The notes under the pieces: model-generated
The model's database searches: none
What the model was told of the DNA's origin: nothing
Seen by the model: the letters and a program-made list of their open reading frames with translations, nothing else
Part shown: piece after piece, positions 1 through 13,961 of the stretch
Position numbering within the stretch: position 1 is the first letter of the stretch
How the letters are laid out: the number at the start of each line of letters is the position of its first letter
Position numbers and translations under genes: made by a program
Source of the DNA: Rhizoclosmatium globosum
Lineage: Eukaryota > Chytridiomycota > Chytridiomycetes > Chytridiales > Chytriomycetaceae
Length of the DNA: 64,000 bases
Assembly (NCBI GenBank): GCA_002104985.1
Contig: MCGO01000026.1
Location: 434,001-498,000, forward strand
Direction: 5' to 3'

Positions 1-3000
1 ATGCGTTTCTGAAGACGACAAATCACTGCTTCAAAACCTACTCCAATCTGAACAACATGGCCTGTACTTGCCATCTGAGTTTCCACTGTCCTTCCACCTG
101 GATCACTGCTCAACAATAAACGAGTTGTTCCAAAAACTTTTCGAAAGACAGACTGAACAGCTTCGGAAGGATTTGTGATCCAAACATCAGGACTTTGAAA
201 AGAACCCATATGAGATTCAAATAAAGCAGTATCTTCAGCATGAACTCCACCCAATTTGTTAGAGTCATATCGAAATGATCCAAAGTTGTGTTGACGAGCA
301 TAAACAGTCATGGCATCTTCCAGTTTGCGTCGGTGCTTGGCAGAACACTCATTTTGAATTCGATGCCGAAGGTATCCAACCAAATGTGATGCATGTCGAT
401 ACTCTTCTCTGGCTTCGGGGTTGCCAGGATTTGCAGCATATAACTTTCGAGTGTCAGCCATAGCTTGGAAGGAATCAGCCAGTAACTCTTGGACTGCATT
501 GAAGTTGACATCAGTGGTAAGACAATTAACTCCAGGAGTTGTTGTTGTTGGATAGCGTCGAGGAGAACCACAATGAGAGAAGTCAGCTGTTATTTGTTTC
601 AAGTCAGCTTCGGTCATGTGGTGACTTCGCAGAGGGAGCATTGTTTTGAAGACACCAGTTTCTCTGTCATATGTAATACTGATGGCACCGGGACGGTAGG
701 TCAGAAATCTATTCTTGGAAGTTGGGAAGTTGATGGTTGAGTTCCGTATCAACTGCAGCTCAATAACATTCTTGGCACTGGCTTTGATTTTGTAACCAAG
801 TGGATGAACAACAAGCCTTTTGTTTTTGTCAGAGCCCTTTTCTAACGCCATACGCATCAAGTTCAAGTGACACAAATTGATGGACGGGAATGTTGGTGGC
901 CATGGAGTGTCTCCAGTGGGTGCATCACAGGAGTCAAGAAAGTATGCTTCAATTTTTCGTGATGACAACTTCTCATTTTGCTGATCAAAGATGGCAGATT
1001 GCAACCCCCGCACTTCAGAACTAGAGAGCTTTGGGAAAATGGTGTGGCCATCAACAGAGAGATAACGACGATTTGAATGACTGAACTGCTGATGGAATGG
1101 TTTTCCTGGTTGTTTGTATTGAATTTAGAGAAAAGTTGTTGAGAAGAAAACTAAAGAAGCTTACTCAATTTCAGGCCAACTTTGGTCCAAGTCTTGTAAC
1201 GAGCAATAGCGCTTCGGACTGCTTGCTGCACAACACCAGTGTTATTGAGCTGTTGACCAATTTCATGTTCCAAATAGCCATCCCTCCCAAACAACAGGTA
1301 TTCATTGTTGCTCAACTTGATAACATCCTCAAACAAATTTGTGAGATCATCACGGCAAAGGAGATTGATGTTGATGTAGGGAGTTGAAGGCACCAGCCGC
1401 ATTTCTTTCTTTATCGACAAGCCCCACTGCACTGGCTGGATATACTGAAGAATCAAAGTCTTAAAGGAGGTCCGCAGTTGAGCAAGAGTGAGCTGGGAAG
1501 TATCCTCTGGGACTTCATCGTCTTCCTCCACTCCCTCCACAGCTTGGTTTTGAACACCTTGAGCACCTTGAGCATGACCAACACCTCTGACTTGAACATC
1601 TTCATCTACTTCCTTGACCGGATTGATAACAAAAGACACAACAAGTGCATCCAGAAACTGCAAAAGGGCTTTGGAATAAAAGTCACCGCCAACAACAGGC
1701 TTGACTCCAGTGATGATGGCTGAATGCAAATAAGGCCGATACGTATTCTGTGACTGTTTCTCACAATCATTCCGCAATACTCTCTTGTTTTCGTCCTCAA
1801 GTGTCCACACATGTCCAGGCAAATGCATCATATAATTGTAGATGGAGTGCTCATGCAGGCTCAGAGAATTCAAAGTTACTTGATGGTCTGTTCCAACCAG
1901 AAATCCATTCACCATGTTGAAAGGACCCGTCTCTATAATCACATCCATGGCATCTGTGGTGGTACTTTCGCCAGCAGATAACAGAATATTGGAATCATAG
2001 AACCGAGGAAACAAGTTTTGTGAAAGCCTTTGGGCAGCATCATCAAGAGTGACATCATTTTGAACAGGTCGGACCCGATAGACAACCTCCCCAACCAATT
2101 TCTTCTTTTCATCTGATTTGAACGGAACATAATCCTCCTTGTCACTTCCTTGATTGCTGTTGTCATCATCATCAACGTCTGCATCCTCCTTTTCCTGACT
2201 CAAGTCATGTTCCAGTTGGTTGTACAGACTCACTTTCAGTGCTGATAAATCCTTATTCAAGAATGTATCCAGATAATGTCCCCTATCAGAGATATTTAAG
2301 CCAGATTTGGGATCCAATAGAAGAGTAATGATGCTGAAACGTAACAGAGCAAGCTGGTCCTTGGAATGCTCAGTGGGATAATACCAGAACTCTCCATCTT
2401 CTGTAACAAATCCAACAGCACCATCACTCATGGCTGCAGTCCAGACTTCATGTGAATCATTCTTATTGACAGCTCCAAGCAATATGGCCAAAACAATCAT
2501 ACGATCCCAGCAACTGGATTTGGACACTTTCAGACCATCAAGCTCCTTTACAATATCAAACAGTATTCTCAATGGATTTGAATTTGAAGCTGCAAAGAGA
2601 TCACGAATAATGGCAAGTAGTTGGCCAGGTTGTTGGTTGGCACTTAGACGATTGTACTCAATCTCAGGGCTCTGATTTCGTTTGAAAGAGGGAGAATCCA
2701 GAAAAGCCAAGATCCTCTGGTGGACTGGTTGCTGATTCTGTTCATTGGGAGGTAGATCCTCAAGTTGGATGTTCAATGCGGCAGCATGCAACTTGTTGAA
2801 GAGATTGATGGTGCCAGGAACAAGAACCCGAACAGTATCAAACGCCAGAGTAGCAAGATCTACGTAGGCTTGGAGCAATATTGTTTCTTGTTCATCCTGG
2901 ACAGTTCCTGCTCACAGTTTTTAACATCAAAAGGTTGAATCAAAAACAGAAAGAGTCAAATACACATACCATGGGCAACATATGTGTTCAAGAAGTATTG

Positions 3001-6000
3001 TTGGTGGTCTTTTCCGTTTAATGTCATCATCTTGCGCTCAAGAATCATATCAGCTTGAGCTGCAGTCATATCCCTAAAAGTTACTCAGAGTTAGCTGCCA
3101 GTCATTTGAAGCCAAAGGAAAACACATACGCAATATCAATCTGCTCTTTTGGCACATCATCAGCAAGAGTGCGGCGATTCTCAAACGCCAGTTTCAGCAA
3201 CACTTCTTGTTCCTCCTTGATCCTCTTGGAAGGCATTTTGCTCAATCTGTCCTTTGTCAGTTGAAACGTTGAAGTCTTTATCACGCGTCGGGGTTGTTTC
3301 TAAGAAATTGAATTAGAGTAAACAAACACCTTTGAATCATCTCACCTCAACTTTGGCTCTGTCACTATTCATGCCTCCGTTTTCACTCTCAGCTTCACTA
3401 CTCCTTGTCTCAACATTTTCATCCTTTTCATCATCACTCTGAGTCTCAACACTCCCAGCAACATCATGTTTGAACAGAGGCAGAAACAAAGCCTCATATT
3501 GATTGTTATTGGACCATTTGGAAGGAATGGCATCAAGTTGAGGAACTCGTTGAGACGGCATAACCCCAGACATGTGGGCCCCCTTATATCCATGAGTGTG
3601 TTTGAAATTGAAGCTAGTCCCATCCAAGGCAACTACAAGTGGACGAACATTCAGGACTTTTGAGTTCAATGGCTGATCGTTGGTTTGAAGAGTGAGATTT
3701 TGAAAGGTGTGCTGTGGAAATACAAAGTCCCACACGTCATCAGCAGAACGTTCCTGAACTCTTTGACTCAGTTGAAAGTTGAGAGTTAATGTTGCACCAA
3801 TATCAACTTTTCGTTTGATATTTGGAACAGATTCTTTTAGTTGCAACCATTGTTGCACAGCTGCTCTCATGTAGATATATCCCAGTTTTGAAATTGACTG
3901 AGGAGACGTCATTGGTTGAACAACACGACCATGACCAAAATGAGTTGAAATGGCAGCATTCAATACAACATCATCAGAATCCTTCAACTTTGGGTGGCAC
4001 AACAACAGCTTCTTTACGGTAGAGTTGAAATTGTTGCGGTAGATTGAGGCTTTGCTTCCAGTTACTGACACAGATACAAGAGATTCAGGCGCCTCAAGAC
4101 TTGCACCAGAAACAAAGTCTTGAATCCCCGTAGTAAGAGAGTAGCCCCAAACACGTCTCCGAGTATCATTCCAAGCTGGAGAAATCAGTTCGCTCCAAAG
4201 CACAGGATCATGGTCACCACCTGGTCTTATGAATGAACGAGAAATAAATTGAAGTTTCTGATGAGAATGTTTGCCAACGTGGAGCAGATGAGTTGTCTGG
4301 TTTCGGAAATCCCGAAGAACCACCTTGTCTCCAAACAGAATAGAATGGAGGCCCAACACTTTGACCTTGGCTGTCACAGGTTGGTTCCTGGTGGGGTTGA
4401 ACGTGGTAGTTGCCAACACTTGGAACAGTGGTAGAATCTATGTGTTGAATTACTATTAATATCTAATATATTAGATACTGAGGGGATAAAGCTCACATGA
4501 GATATCTTGGAATCACTATTCTTGAAAAACACCACTCCAAGCTCTGTTGCTCCTGAGAAGCTCATGGGTTCCTTGCCAAAATCCGGTGCTTTTGAGTACG
4601 ACTTGAACAAGATTGACCCTGAACACCATTCCCCCCCAGTAAAGGTGGGCAAAGTCTCAGCAAATTCATTCAACGTAGTCAATGCTGATTGAAACACATG
4701 GTGCATCCCATTCTTCTGGATCTTGAAGCTCCTACCAATGACTTTCTTGTTCACCATGGACAGGCCAATCAACAATATTTTGCTCAAGTCCATCAACTCT
4801 GTATAGAGTTCTGAGGAAAGTCGAAAAGAGGTAGGACTGATTGGAGCTTTATCAAAGAACAGCTGACAGGGTACAGGATGTCCTAGTTGAAAGATTGAGT
4901 CTTGATTCTTACTCAAAGAAAACAAACAACTCACCAAACACATCTTTCATCTCAACATCTTCATTTTGGTCCAAAACATCCACATCTCCAACATCAACAT
5001 TTCCAACATCATCAACTTGAACATTGAGTCGGTGTTGGTTGTCCTGCGCGACTTGAACTCGGTGTTGATGTATTGGTGTGTTCAACAACCTTGCACTATT
5101 CGTCCAGTGAAATGTTTCAACAATAACACCAGTCACATTCTTGATGCCGCCCTTCTTGTTGTACTGTTGAATGGTACCAAACAACTCCATAGCCTCACTG
5201 TCACTCAATTTGGACCTATTGGCTGCAGCAAAATCACCTCGATGTGCCAAGTACGGACCATAACTTTGAGTACTGTCTTGATTCTTCAATGTACGATAAA
5301 CTCGAGTCATGTCAGCGTCGCTTGGGTCTCCATTTGTGAATGCCTGCCAAGTAGCCAGTAGTTGGCGAAGAACAATAAAGTCATGTAGTTTGAGTTCCCG
5401 ATCAGTCATGGCTGTTCTTGGAGGCTTCAAAGCTTTCCTATCAGGACCTTGGATCCAAATCGGATAACTTCCTGGACGCATGGAGTGAGCAGCAGTGGCG
5501 GGGTGATTCATGGAATACACGTAACTTGATCCCATTTCAAAAGCCTGGTTGACAAGACGAGCGTCCATAATCCTCAGATTGGTGACACAGCGAGAAGCAT
5601 CAGATCCAGCAACCAGCTGTCGGTTCACAACTGTGATAGTACTTGAATCTGTAATTGGAGCATCTGCATCAGCAGGATTGGGATCAAGAGTGGCTGGGGC
5701 AGTTGGAGCGGCTGGAGCAACTGGAGCAACTGGAGCAACAAGGATGACTGGAAAAGTCGGAACAGCGGGAGGAGTTGGGACAGTTGGAACTCCAGTGGCA
5801 ACAGGAGGAACATAGGTCGAGTGCGCATCAATCATATGTCGAAGCAAGTCCCGTGGGTGTCCATGGAGTTGACAGATGGGACACGGTTCCTTTTATAATG
5901 AATAGAACGATTAGCATGAAAATGATTTTGACGAGATTCAAGACATACCAATGATCCAGGTCCTGGTGAATCTGGGATGAGCACAGCCAGATTTTTGTTG

Positions 6001-9000
6001 AAGAGATTTATATCCGAATAAGAACCTCGAGATGGAAAGTGAGGTCGAGATGAATCAGGTCGATGGAAATGACGAGTCATGATATGGTTTTCAAAGGCAA
6101 ACAACGTTGCAGTATCACTTGACCCTTTGTGTTCTGTAAAACATAGTGGACAGAATCCGTCCTGATTGACCTCGTTAGAAAAGACAAAGAAGTAATAATA
6201 TGCATACCAAAAAGTGTTGATCAGTAAACACCTCAGCAAGTCGATTATCCACATTTTGCAACTTGTCCAGAAGAACGTAATACTCCTTCTTCCAGAGTCC
6301 TAACTGAGGTCGTTCAGGCCATTTTTCAATGTTCGAGTCAGCTGACTCATCACGACTGCTGCCACCAAGTACAGAGTTTTTTTTAGGGACAGGCTTAACT
6401 CCACCTTGGACTGGACCTTGGACTGGACCTCGGACTGGACCTCGGACTGGACTATCTTGGACTGGACTATCTTGGAGTGGAACCTGGATTGGACCTTGGA
6501 CTGGACCTCGGACTGAACTACCTTGGACTGGAACCTGATTTGGACCTTGGACTGGAGCTTGGACTGGACCTTGGACTGGACCTTGGACTGGACCTTGGGC
6601 TGGACTTTGGGCTGGAACTGGGACTGGAATTCCAACTAAACCTCCATCACCATCACCATCTCCTTCTTCTTCGACAAAAGTGGGTGTACCCGCTTTGACT
6701 AAAAGCGCCAATGAGATTTTGTACATGGCTTCATGGATAGCATCAACGTTGACAATTTTGATTCCAAAAACAGGTTCGGCACAAACACCAAGATCAAAAA
6801 GTAGCTTTGGACAAAATAGGTATCTATACACCAAAACAAAGTCAAAACACCAAGAGTTCAAAACAACAACAGGCTTACCTATTCAGTGACAAAACAAACA
6901 CAACACTCGGAACAATAGTACGTCCGCGCAACACCAACTCCTGCTTCAACTGATTCAAGTCAGCTCCGAGAGAGAAAACAGAAGCATCATGACTTTCTTG
7001 TAGCACATCAAATGTCGCTTGATTCACACTATAACTCCAATCTCCAGTAAAACAGCTGCAGTGATCCAGTCCATCAACCATACCCTGAGGACACTTGTAC
7101 AACTGAGGGACAATACTAAACACTGTTTTGCCTTCCATATTATTGTTGGCATTATGTTTGGACACAGACTTGACACGTTCCTGAATAGCAATCATGGCGG
7201 CGCCAGCAGGATGAATAAACCCAAATTGAGTTTCAAAGGCAACAAGAGCTTGACGGAGCGGCATCCCACTCATGGTATTCAGAAACCTTTCACACTCAAG
7301 AATCGACTGTGACGTACTCAAGAACTTGTCGTAAATTCGAGCAAAGGACCGGTAACGGGGTTTTAACTCATGAGGAATCAATGATGTAGTGGCATTGATA
7401 AAGATTGACCCTTGAGGAACCTTGACACGGAGAAGTGGTGTTGGCATCTATTACAAAACAGTGCATTAGATTCTAGTTTGAGCACAAGAGTAGAAAACTC
7501 ACCCCTGGTACTGGATCAGAAGGAGGCTCTTTGTCAATCTCGTCTGGTACATCATCTTCCTCGTCCTCCTCAATCAGTCGCTTTCCCTTTCCTTTCCTTG
7601 GTTTGGCTGCTTTCGCCTTGATAGGTTTTGTGGCTGGTTTTGATTGTTTTGCTTTCTTTGATCCTTTTGCCTTCCCCGCGGCAGATATGAATGCAGCCGT
7701 GCCATACCCAAGATCCAGATCCGCCAGATTTTGCTCCAGTTCAAACAGATCGACCGCATCAAAGCTGTCCAGATTCAAACTTGAGGTTTCATTCAATAAA
7801 TCCTCTAGTCCACTGACAGAGTCCAGGTCCGAAGCTGAGTCATCGAAACCAAGACGTTGAAACTGATTGAGTAGTTCATAATCGATATCACCATCCTTTT
7901 TGTAGACAATTAAACTTAGCCTTTGAACACCAAGAATATTACCTCTCCGTCAGCCACAGATTCAAAGTCAGACTGAACTGACTGTGAAGACACACTATCA
8001 GCTTCGGAGTCAGACACTGTGTACGGAACAAACAAAGATGGTTCCGGTGCGGTCAAAGCATCAGAAAAATTTGAATCAGATCTGACGAAAGGAAGAGTGG
8101 GAGATACAGCAGAGGAGGCAGCACCAACAACAGGAGTCTTGGAACCCAAGAAAGGAGAAAACGCGAATCCTCTTGTTTTTGATATTGGATCTTGTTCTTG
8201 TACTTCAAGATTTGTTGGTGTAGTTCCAGTGGACTCCAAGTCGTCAACGTTTGAACTTGCTGCGGAAAACTCGCCAACACCAAAGTCAGAAACCTAAGCA
8301 TTCGAAATATTTAGGAATATTAAACGCAGAAAGCAGCAGCCATACATTTGTTGATGAGTCGCGAGAGAAACGGAACAGACGACGGTTTTGGAGCGAATAT
8401 GGACTGACACCAGGGTTGGACGAACCATCAACAGAAGAACCACCCAAGGATGGAGTTTCATGGGATTCATCACGAAGCGGAATCGGAAGTGGTGGATCTG
8501 ATCTGCGAGTTGATGGTTCGACAGATGAAGTAGTGGACGATGGGACTGGCTCGGTTGTTGGTGTCGCATTACTTTGGAATGGAAGGCTATTTGAACTTGA
8601 TCCTGAATCCATCGAGTCCTTCGTATCACTGTCTTGAGTTCGAGAGGCACGATCTGCTCCTCCACGTACTTGAACCACAAACTTGAGAGTTGAGTCAGTT
8701 GGAATGTTGTATGCTATTTTGAAGGTTAAAATAGAATAAATTTTCAAGTTTAATACTTACAAGGCAAAAGGCTCCAGTTTTCCAACTTGATCATGCCAAA
8801 CACAAGAGTACAAGACAGAGCATAGACCACGTTCCGTTCTTGGTATAGAAACTCTCGAAGGTCACGAATAGTCAACATAGAAGGCATTTCGACAAACAGA
8901 TTGTGGCCATCCACCAGTTCGACAAAGAAGCTCGAGAGTGAAGGCTGTTCAGTTCCAACAGTAGTAGTAGACAGATCCAACAATTCAATTTGACCAATAG

Positions 9001-10959
9001 ATGGTGGACACTCGTCAAGCTGTGACCATGACTTGAATAAAGCAGACATAATGGCCCTTTTCTGGGAAACACAGCTGACATTATCCAAGAAACCAAATAC
9101 GGCCAATGCTAGCTCAGGAGACGGAATCCAATCTTGATGCGACATGGAATCCAGTGAATAACCGGCTGCTTGCTTGTTCAATACAGTCGCTGGTTCAAGA
9201 AGTGGTGGTGGTTCTGGCGGTGGACTGTCTCCTTGAGGGACAGCAATCCCTTGAGTCAAAGTTGAGTCAACAAGCTGAGCTGCTTTTGATAAACCTGTTA
9301 AATAAGATATAGGTTAGGGAAAATGGTAAGGTATTGAGTCAAAGTACTCACCAAGCCGAGCGACTACATGAGGTGGAATGAAGTCAAGCAGAGTAATTGG
9401 GGGGAATGGTGGATGGTATATGGTTGGTTTGGGGGATTTTGATAGAGTGGGTAAACTGGGTTGATGCTCGAGATGAATATGGGTACGCTTTCCAACTGGA
9501 AGAGAATTACTGAATGAGTCAACACCACCAGTGTGAGAAGTGTCAACAGGGATAGACCAAGATGGAGAAACTTGAGGATTTATATCCGCGAACCAAATCC
9601 CAGTGTGGTGGCAAACAACATTCTTGGCTGTCGTCTTGGTGGGGTCAGACTTGGTCCGCGTCTGTGACAGACGAGGATTTCGAAAAACAGTTGTTTCATC
9701 CATAACTGGATTGGTCAAGACGGGATCAAGATGGCTGAAAGTAGTTGGTAGAGTGGATGACTTGGTATTCCTTGATTGACTCCTTGATTGACTCTGTGGA
9801 CGCGGTCCAAGCTGCACAAGAGTACTGGGATTCAGACCAAGATCTATGAGCTAGAATAAGCAACAACGAATTTCAATGAACGCAATAAAAACTTACCATA
9901 GAGTGTTCGAGATGAGGGCAATCGCTTCCAGTGCCGGCCAGGTCGATACAGTTGAAGACCCACAAGAGAGAGACCAACAGTTAAGGACGCAGCCTGCTTT
10001 GCTTCAAGAACAGTTGAATCATTGGAGACAAGAACCATCGTGATTGAGCCATTTGGCACGATAACAGAGAGATGGAACTTGTGATTGACAGACAGCGATG
10101 TAGACGGCACTCGCAACCAAGAGGAGTAGACATACTTGACGAGGTCCAACAATCCACTAATCATAAAGCCACAGCAGACCAGTAGTGAGTAGAGCGGGGT
10201 AACAAGGTCCTCATAGCGAGCAAGCAGCTCGGCAACCTTGATCTCGCGGACAAGTCGTTCGTAACCAGAGAGCAGCTCCACCAGTTGAGCGAGCTTCAGT
10301 TCCTTCTCCACGGCTTTGAGAGATTTCTTGGCATACGACTTGTGTTGGCGGTGCTTGTTCCTAGTCTGTTCGTACTCGGTAGACCCAAAGAGAGGATGAT
10401 TCCTCAGCCATTTTGAGTGGAACTTGAACTGGCGACGCAAAGAACGTTGATGTTGTTCTTTCTCCCAAACGAATAGAAAGAAGGGAAGAGGGCAGGAGAT
10501 GGTCAAGGTAACCAGAGACCAGATTGACAGTTTCAGGGTAACCTATTGTGGTGGAAGGGACAAATGTTAGAATTACAAGTCGCCATTGAATGGCTAGGGT
10601 ACATACCTGAGTGTCAACAATTGGAAGACAGAGTGAAAGGAGGAAACCTCCGACGGTAGTGGGACACCAGTGGTGAGAATTCGAGATTACGTCGACTTGA
10701 ACTACAGACATCAAGCAGTGACAAATAAAGTCGGAAATATCGTGTAAAACATGGGATGCTTTGTGAATAGTATTGTCAGTGGTTGCATGTTGCAGAAAGG
10801 GAACATACCTCCGACGACGACGTTGAATAGGAAGGACAGAGCTGCGATGGCAGAGAAAGTGGACACGTTGAACATCTATTTAACATGATTAGCGTCAATG
10901 ATATCATAATGATGAAGGAGTAGGAGAGAAAAATAGGTAACCTCTGTGGAGATTTCCAT
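1..10959 (-). CDS. Giant multi-exon protein of unknown function, 3' end beyond window
   Basis: I do not recognise the family. From ATG at 10959 the frame stays open through about 18 short GT-AG introns to the left edge. Exons are approximately 10942-10959, 10809-10875, 10607-10701, 9897-10542, 9352-9843, 8761-9294, 8346-8713, 7943-8293, 7503-7895, 6879-7447, 6208-6823, 5949-6170, 4935-5889, 4497-4882, 3346-4437, 3130-3299, 2970-3073, 1165-2907 and <1-1105. Each junction has a GT donor, an AG acceptor and matching phase, giving about 9,926 coding bases (3,308 codons). Visible parts: hydrophobic segments near the N-terminus (exons 2-4); Ser/Pro and acidic linkers; a Lys-rich patch near 7600; a P-V-Q-G repeat near 6.4-6.6 kb; two C2H2-like fingers (CPLC...HIMTRH in exon 12, CPIC...HMIDAH in exon 13); a Pro/Ala linker; then long globular regions. 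The membrane N-terminus could be a separate gene ending near 9350, but the splice phase favours one gene. The first, 18-nt exon is the weakest call. Confidence 0.6.
6390..6640 (-). repeat. Imperfect 12/18-bp coding repeat (P-V-Q-G rich)
   Basis: Reading the minus strand, a short unit around GGTCCAGTCCAAG is repeated with variations and encodes Gly-Pro-Val-Gln and related steps inside exon 11 of the giant gene. The frame is kept throughout, so the repeat is probably translated as a flexible linker just before the two zinc fingers. It is a likely site of length variation between strains. Confidence 0.8.
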
Positions 10960-11523
10960 GTTCACAGACAATCAAACACGAGAGTCATAAAGACAGCCAC
11001 GAGAAGAAGAAATAGTGTAGTTGATGGAATGGAAAAGGAAATAAAAGGAAGCGGAGAAGGAGGAAAGGTTGAGTGGGGTAAGTGGTCTGGGCCCCGAAGG
11101 ACCAGATCAAAGAGGAAGTGTCTGCGGAATGATCGCAGATAGTACAAAGTTGATAGAGCACTCATAATGAAATTGGACCACTATACACACCTCACAGATT
11201 GGGAGGGAAGGGATGAAGGGATGAAGGGGATCAACTCACTTGCTTCAAAATTTTTAAGGGTTATTTCTCACTTTCGAACAAAAGTTTATTACCTCGCCTG
11301 TAGGTGAGGTCTCCGGGACGGTTTATTACCTCGCCTGTAGGTGAGGTCACCGGGGGCCTTTATCTGAGGATATGAAAGGGCTAAACTTAAGGAATCACGC
11401 TCTGTCCATTTTTCTCTCTTTTGGAGTTGGGCTTGTCCAAATTCCAAAGCGGCATGCCAACACTCTTGCAAGAAACTTTTCCAAAAAAGCGGTCATCCCT
11501 CAAGCCCCACCAAATCCAACCAA
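10960..11523. promoter_or_regulatory. Intergenic region between the giant gene and the arrestin-like gene
   Basis: This is a divergent promoter region. It contains pyrimidine/purine-rich stretches (11000-11090), a paired hairpin repeat (see 11284-11354) and an open stretch upstream of 11524 without a supported start. I see no further gene here. A longer first exon of the plus-strand gene, beginning before 11524, cannot be excluded because that frame is open back to about 11370. Confidence 0.45.
11284..11354. repeat. Two 37-bp direct repeats, each with a hairpin
   Basis: The stretch GTTTATTACCTCGCCTGTAG, followed by GTGAGGTC, occurs at 11284 and again at 11321 (period 37). Each copy contains the inverted pair CCTCGCCT / AGGTGAGG around a 2-nt loop, with one G-T wobble. 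Between two divergently transcribed genes this could be a paired protein-binding or cruciform site; that function is inference. Confidence 0.75.
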
Positions 11524-13864
11524 ATGCCAACACAAAACCCCCTTGTCCCTGTGCCATCCAGACCCACAACACCACACCCAAAAGACAATCCCCATACATC
11601 TCCTCAAGTCCTCTCCATAACCCTCAACAACCCAACAGTCCAAGTCGAAACCCCTCTCCCCACTTCCTCCTTCACAACCCAAACCCACTCCCCTCCCAAA
11701 CCCGCATACCTGACAGGAACAGTAACCGTCCGAATGCTTCCACACCTCTCACCCCAAATCGACCAACTCGACATCTGTTTGACAGGTACATTTCCTCCCC
11801 CTTCACAATCTCCCCCTTCATCAAAAAAAAAAAGTGTTTACTCACCCTACCTCCACCCAATTTTCCTCCCTCTCTCTCTCTCTCACACATACACACACCA
11901 AAAAAATAAATAAATAAAGGTACAATCAAAGTCGACACGCACAAGCTATCTCTCGGCTGGATCAAAGGCGGACCCGTGACGATGCGGTCTGCAAACTCGG
12001 CTGCTGCGGATCCTGTCCACCGCCGCGTGTATTACAAGTCTGTTACGCTTTGGAAGGCGGCGGCGGGGGCGGGGGTGGCGGTGGCGATGCGGGATGATGA
12101 TGTAATGTTGTTTTTTTTGTGAAGGGGGAGGGGGTGGGGGTGGGGGGTGCTGACTATTTTTTTTTTTATAAGTTTGAGTTTTCGGTTTTGGTTGGGGATG
12201 GGTGTCCGAGTTCTGTTGGGGCGGAGAGTTATCGGGTTGAGTATAGTGTGCAGGCTGTTATGTATGGGAAGGGTGGTGGGGGGGATGGTTGTGAGGTGGG
12301 TGGAAGGAAGAGGCAGGATTCTGTTGTTAGTTGTTCTGAGTCTGTTTCTGTGGGTGATGGTAGTGGGTGTAAAGGGTCTCGTCGTGTGCCGGTTGTTGTG
12401 AGTGAAGCGGTTGCGGTAAAGGTTTTGAGTGTTAGGAGTCAGGAGGTGTGGGAACGTGGGGTTGATGGGGTTAGTGTTTCTGGTGGGAGTTTAGATGGAC
12501 TTGTGTCAGTGGAAGTAGGAGCTGAGAAGGAGGAGGTGTTGATTGTGTCTCAGTCATCGAGGTATGATGGGGAGGAGGGAGTCAAGTATGTTGATTTGGA
12601 TATGGTTGTCAGGGTCAAGAGTGACGTCGACCGCGTGGAGAGTTTGGATGCATTTTGGAAGCAGAATACTGAGTTTAGGTGCGACTTGTTGATTGGTTCC
12701 TGAAAAGCATGACTAATATAATGTTGGAATAGGTTCACAGCCATCAAACATGACTTGGAGAATCGCACTGTGGTAAGTTTACTTTATTGTATAAAATCAT
12801 CCACTCATATCCCCTCTAAAAACCAACAGATGCGTGAAAAGGCACGCGTAGACCATCCGCGTAAACTCGCCGACCAAGTCACCCTCCACATTCCAATCTC
12901 CACAAAGACAGTTACCCCTCAAAACACGCCCACCATTTCGACATCATCTGTTTCCACTACTCCTGCATCGACGACCACTGCATCAACCTCAACGACGAAT
13001 GCATCAACAACAACAAAGAAACAAACCCAAAAACAAAAGCTTCGAATCAGCACATGCAGCGCGGATAACGACAACAACAACACGAGCCACCACAAAGACA
13101 CTGAACGAGGAAGCAAGAGCGCTATCTTACCTCCACCGGCTGCAGAAGGAAACAGTCCAGTTTCCATGACAGCCGGCGGCGGGTTGAGTCCATTGAGGCG
13201 GTCATTTGTGGGGAAACGAAAGAGTAGTTTACCCGATTTGGGGAGTGTTTCCCTCATGGCTTCTTTTGCTGCTGTTGCTGCTGCTGCTGCTGTTGCCGCG
13301 GGGGGTGGTGGCAGGAATAATGGTTCTGTTTCGAATAGTCTCACGGAGGTGGACGAAGGAGAGGAAGGAGACGGAGTTGGAAGTGGCAAAACAGGTGGGG
13401 TAGGAGGTACAGGTAACGGGAATACAAGCGGGAATGGATTCAAGCCGTTTTCGTTTTTGCGCAGGTTGGTTGGAGGAAGTGCAGGAAGTGCAGGTGGAGA
13501 TGCGTCAAGTGTAAAGAATGTGTCGACAGCAGTGACAGTGTCACAGCCATCAATGGGGCGATTCGGAGGAGCGATTGCACATGCGATATCAGTACAGCAA
13601 ATGAACCAGGATTTAAAGTATGTTCGTGAATCAGCAGGAATCAGGAGTCTTAAAGTTCGCGTTCGCGTTCCACTTGTTCCCAAGGACATGAGCAGCAAGA
13701 ATGCACGGTTGGCGGGGACACGATTGCAAGAAGTAGTTCGCACACATTTTGTGGTTGTACGAGTCAAGTATCACGTTAAAAAGGAGCGGGTTCATGGTCC
13801 ATTGAGGCATGATAGATATGTTGAAGTGATGTTGCCGTTGCGGTTGGTCAATTTGCGGGAGTAG
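11524..13864 (+). CDS. Arrestin-like (alpha-arrestin/ART type) protein
   Basis: Five exons fit the frame: 11524-11785, 11920-12101, 12173-12687, 12733-12772 and 12830-13864, giving 677 aa. The third donor (GTTGAT) is weak. The order of motifs suggests an arrestin fold. The N-terminal part has ITLNNP, then YLTGTVTVRM and a segment ending IDQLDICLTG, matching the family pattern of a beta-strand with a ligand, a Y-x-x-G turn and an I-x-V-x-L-x-G strand. Exon 3 opens FEFSVLVGDGCPSS...YRVEYSV, the usual F-x-F...PSS...Y-x-V strand pair. The C-terminus (VRTHFVVVRVKYHVK to LPLRLVNL) resembles the last beta-strands. Long Ser/Thr, Ala and Gly-rich inserts separate them. In fungi such proteins act as cargo adaptors for ubiquitin ligases in endocytosis. 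I see no clear PPxY motif, so ligase binding is uncertain. It ends 97 bp before the SEC7 gene on the same strand. Confidence 0.5.
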
Positions 13865-13961
13865 TAGTTTCTTTGTATCTTTCTTTGTTCCTCCTCCCTT
13901 TTTTTCAATTGAATAATAAGTTTGGCCGAGAAAGTGCCACGCGCAAAAGAGATCCTGGAAA

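Noticed and set aside
12119..12703. Separate gene starting in the G-rich stretch at 12119
   Set aside because: The codons before 12173 are an intron (GTAATG...TATAAG); the following sequence is exon 3 of the arrestin-like gene.
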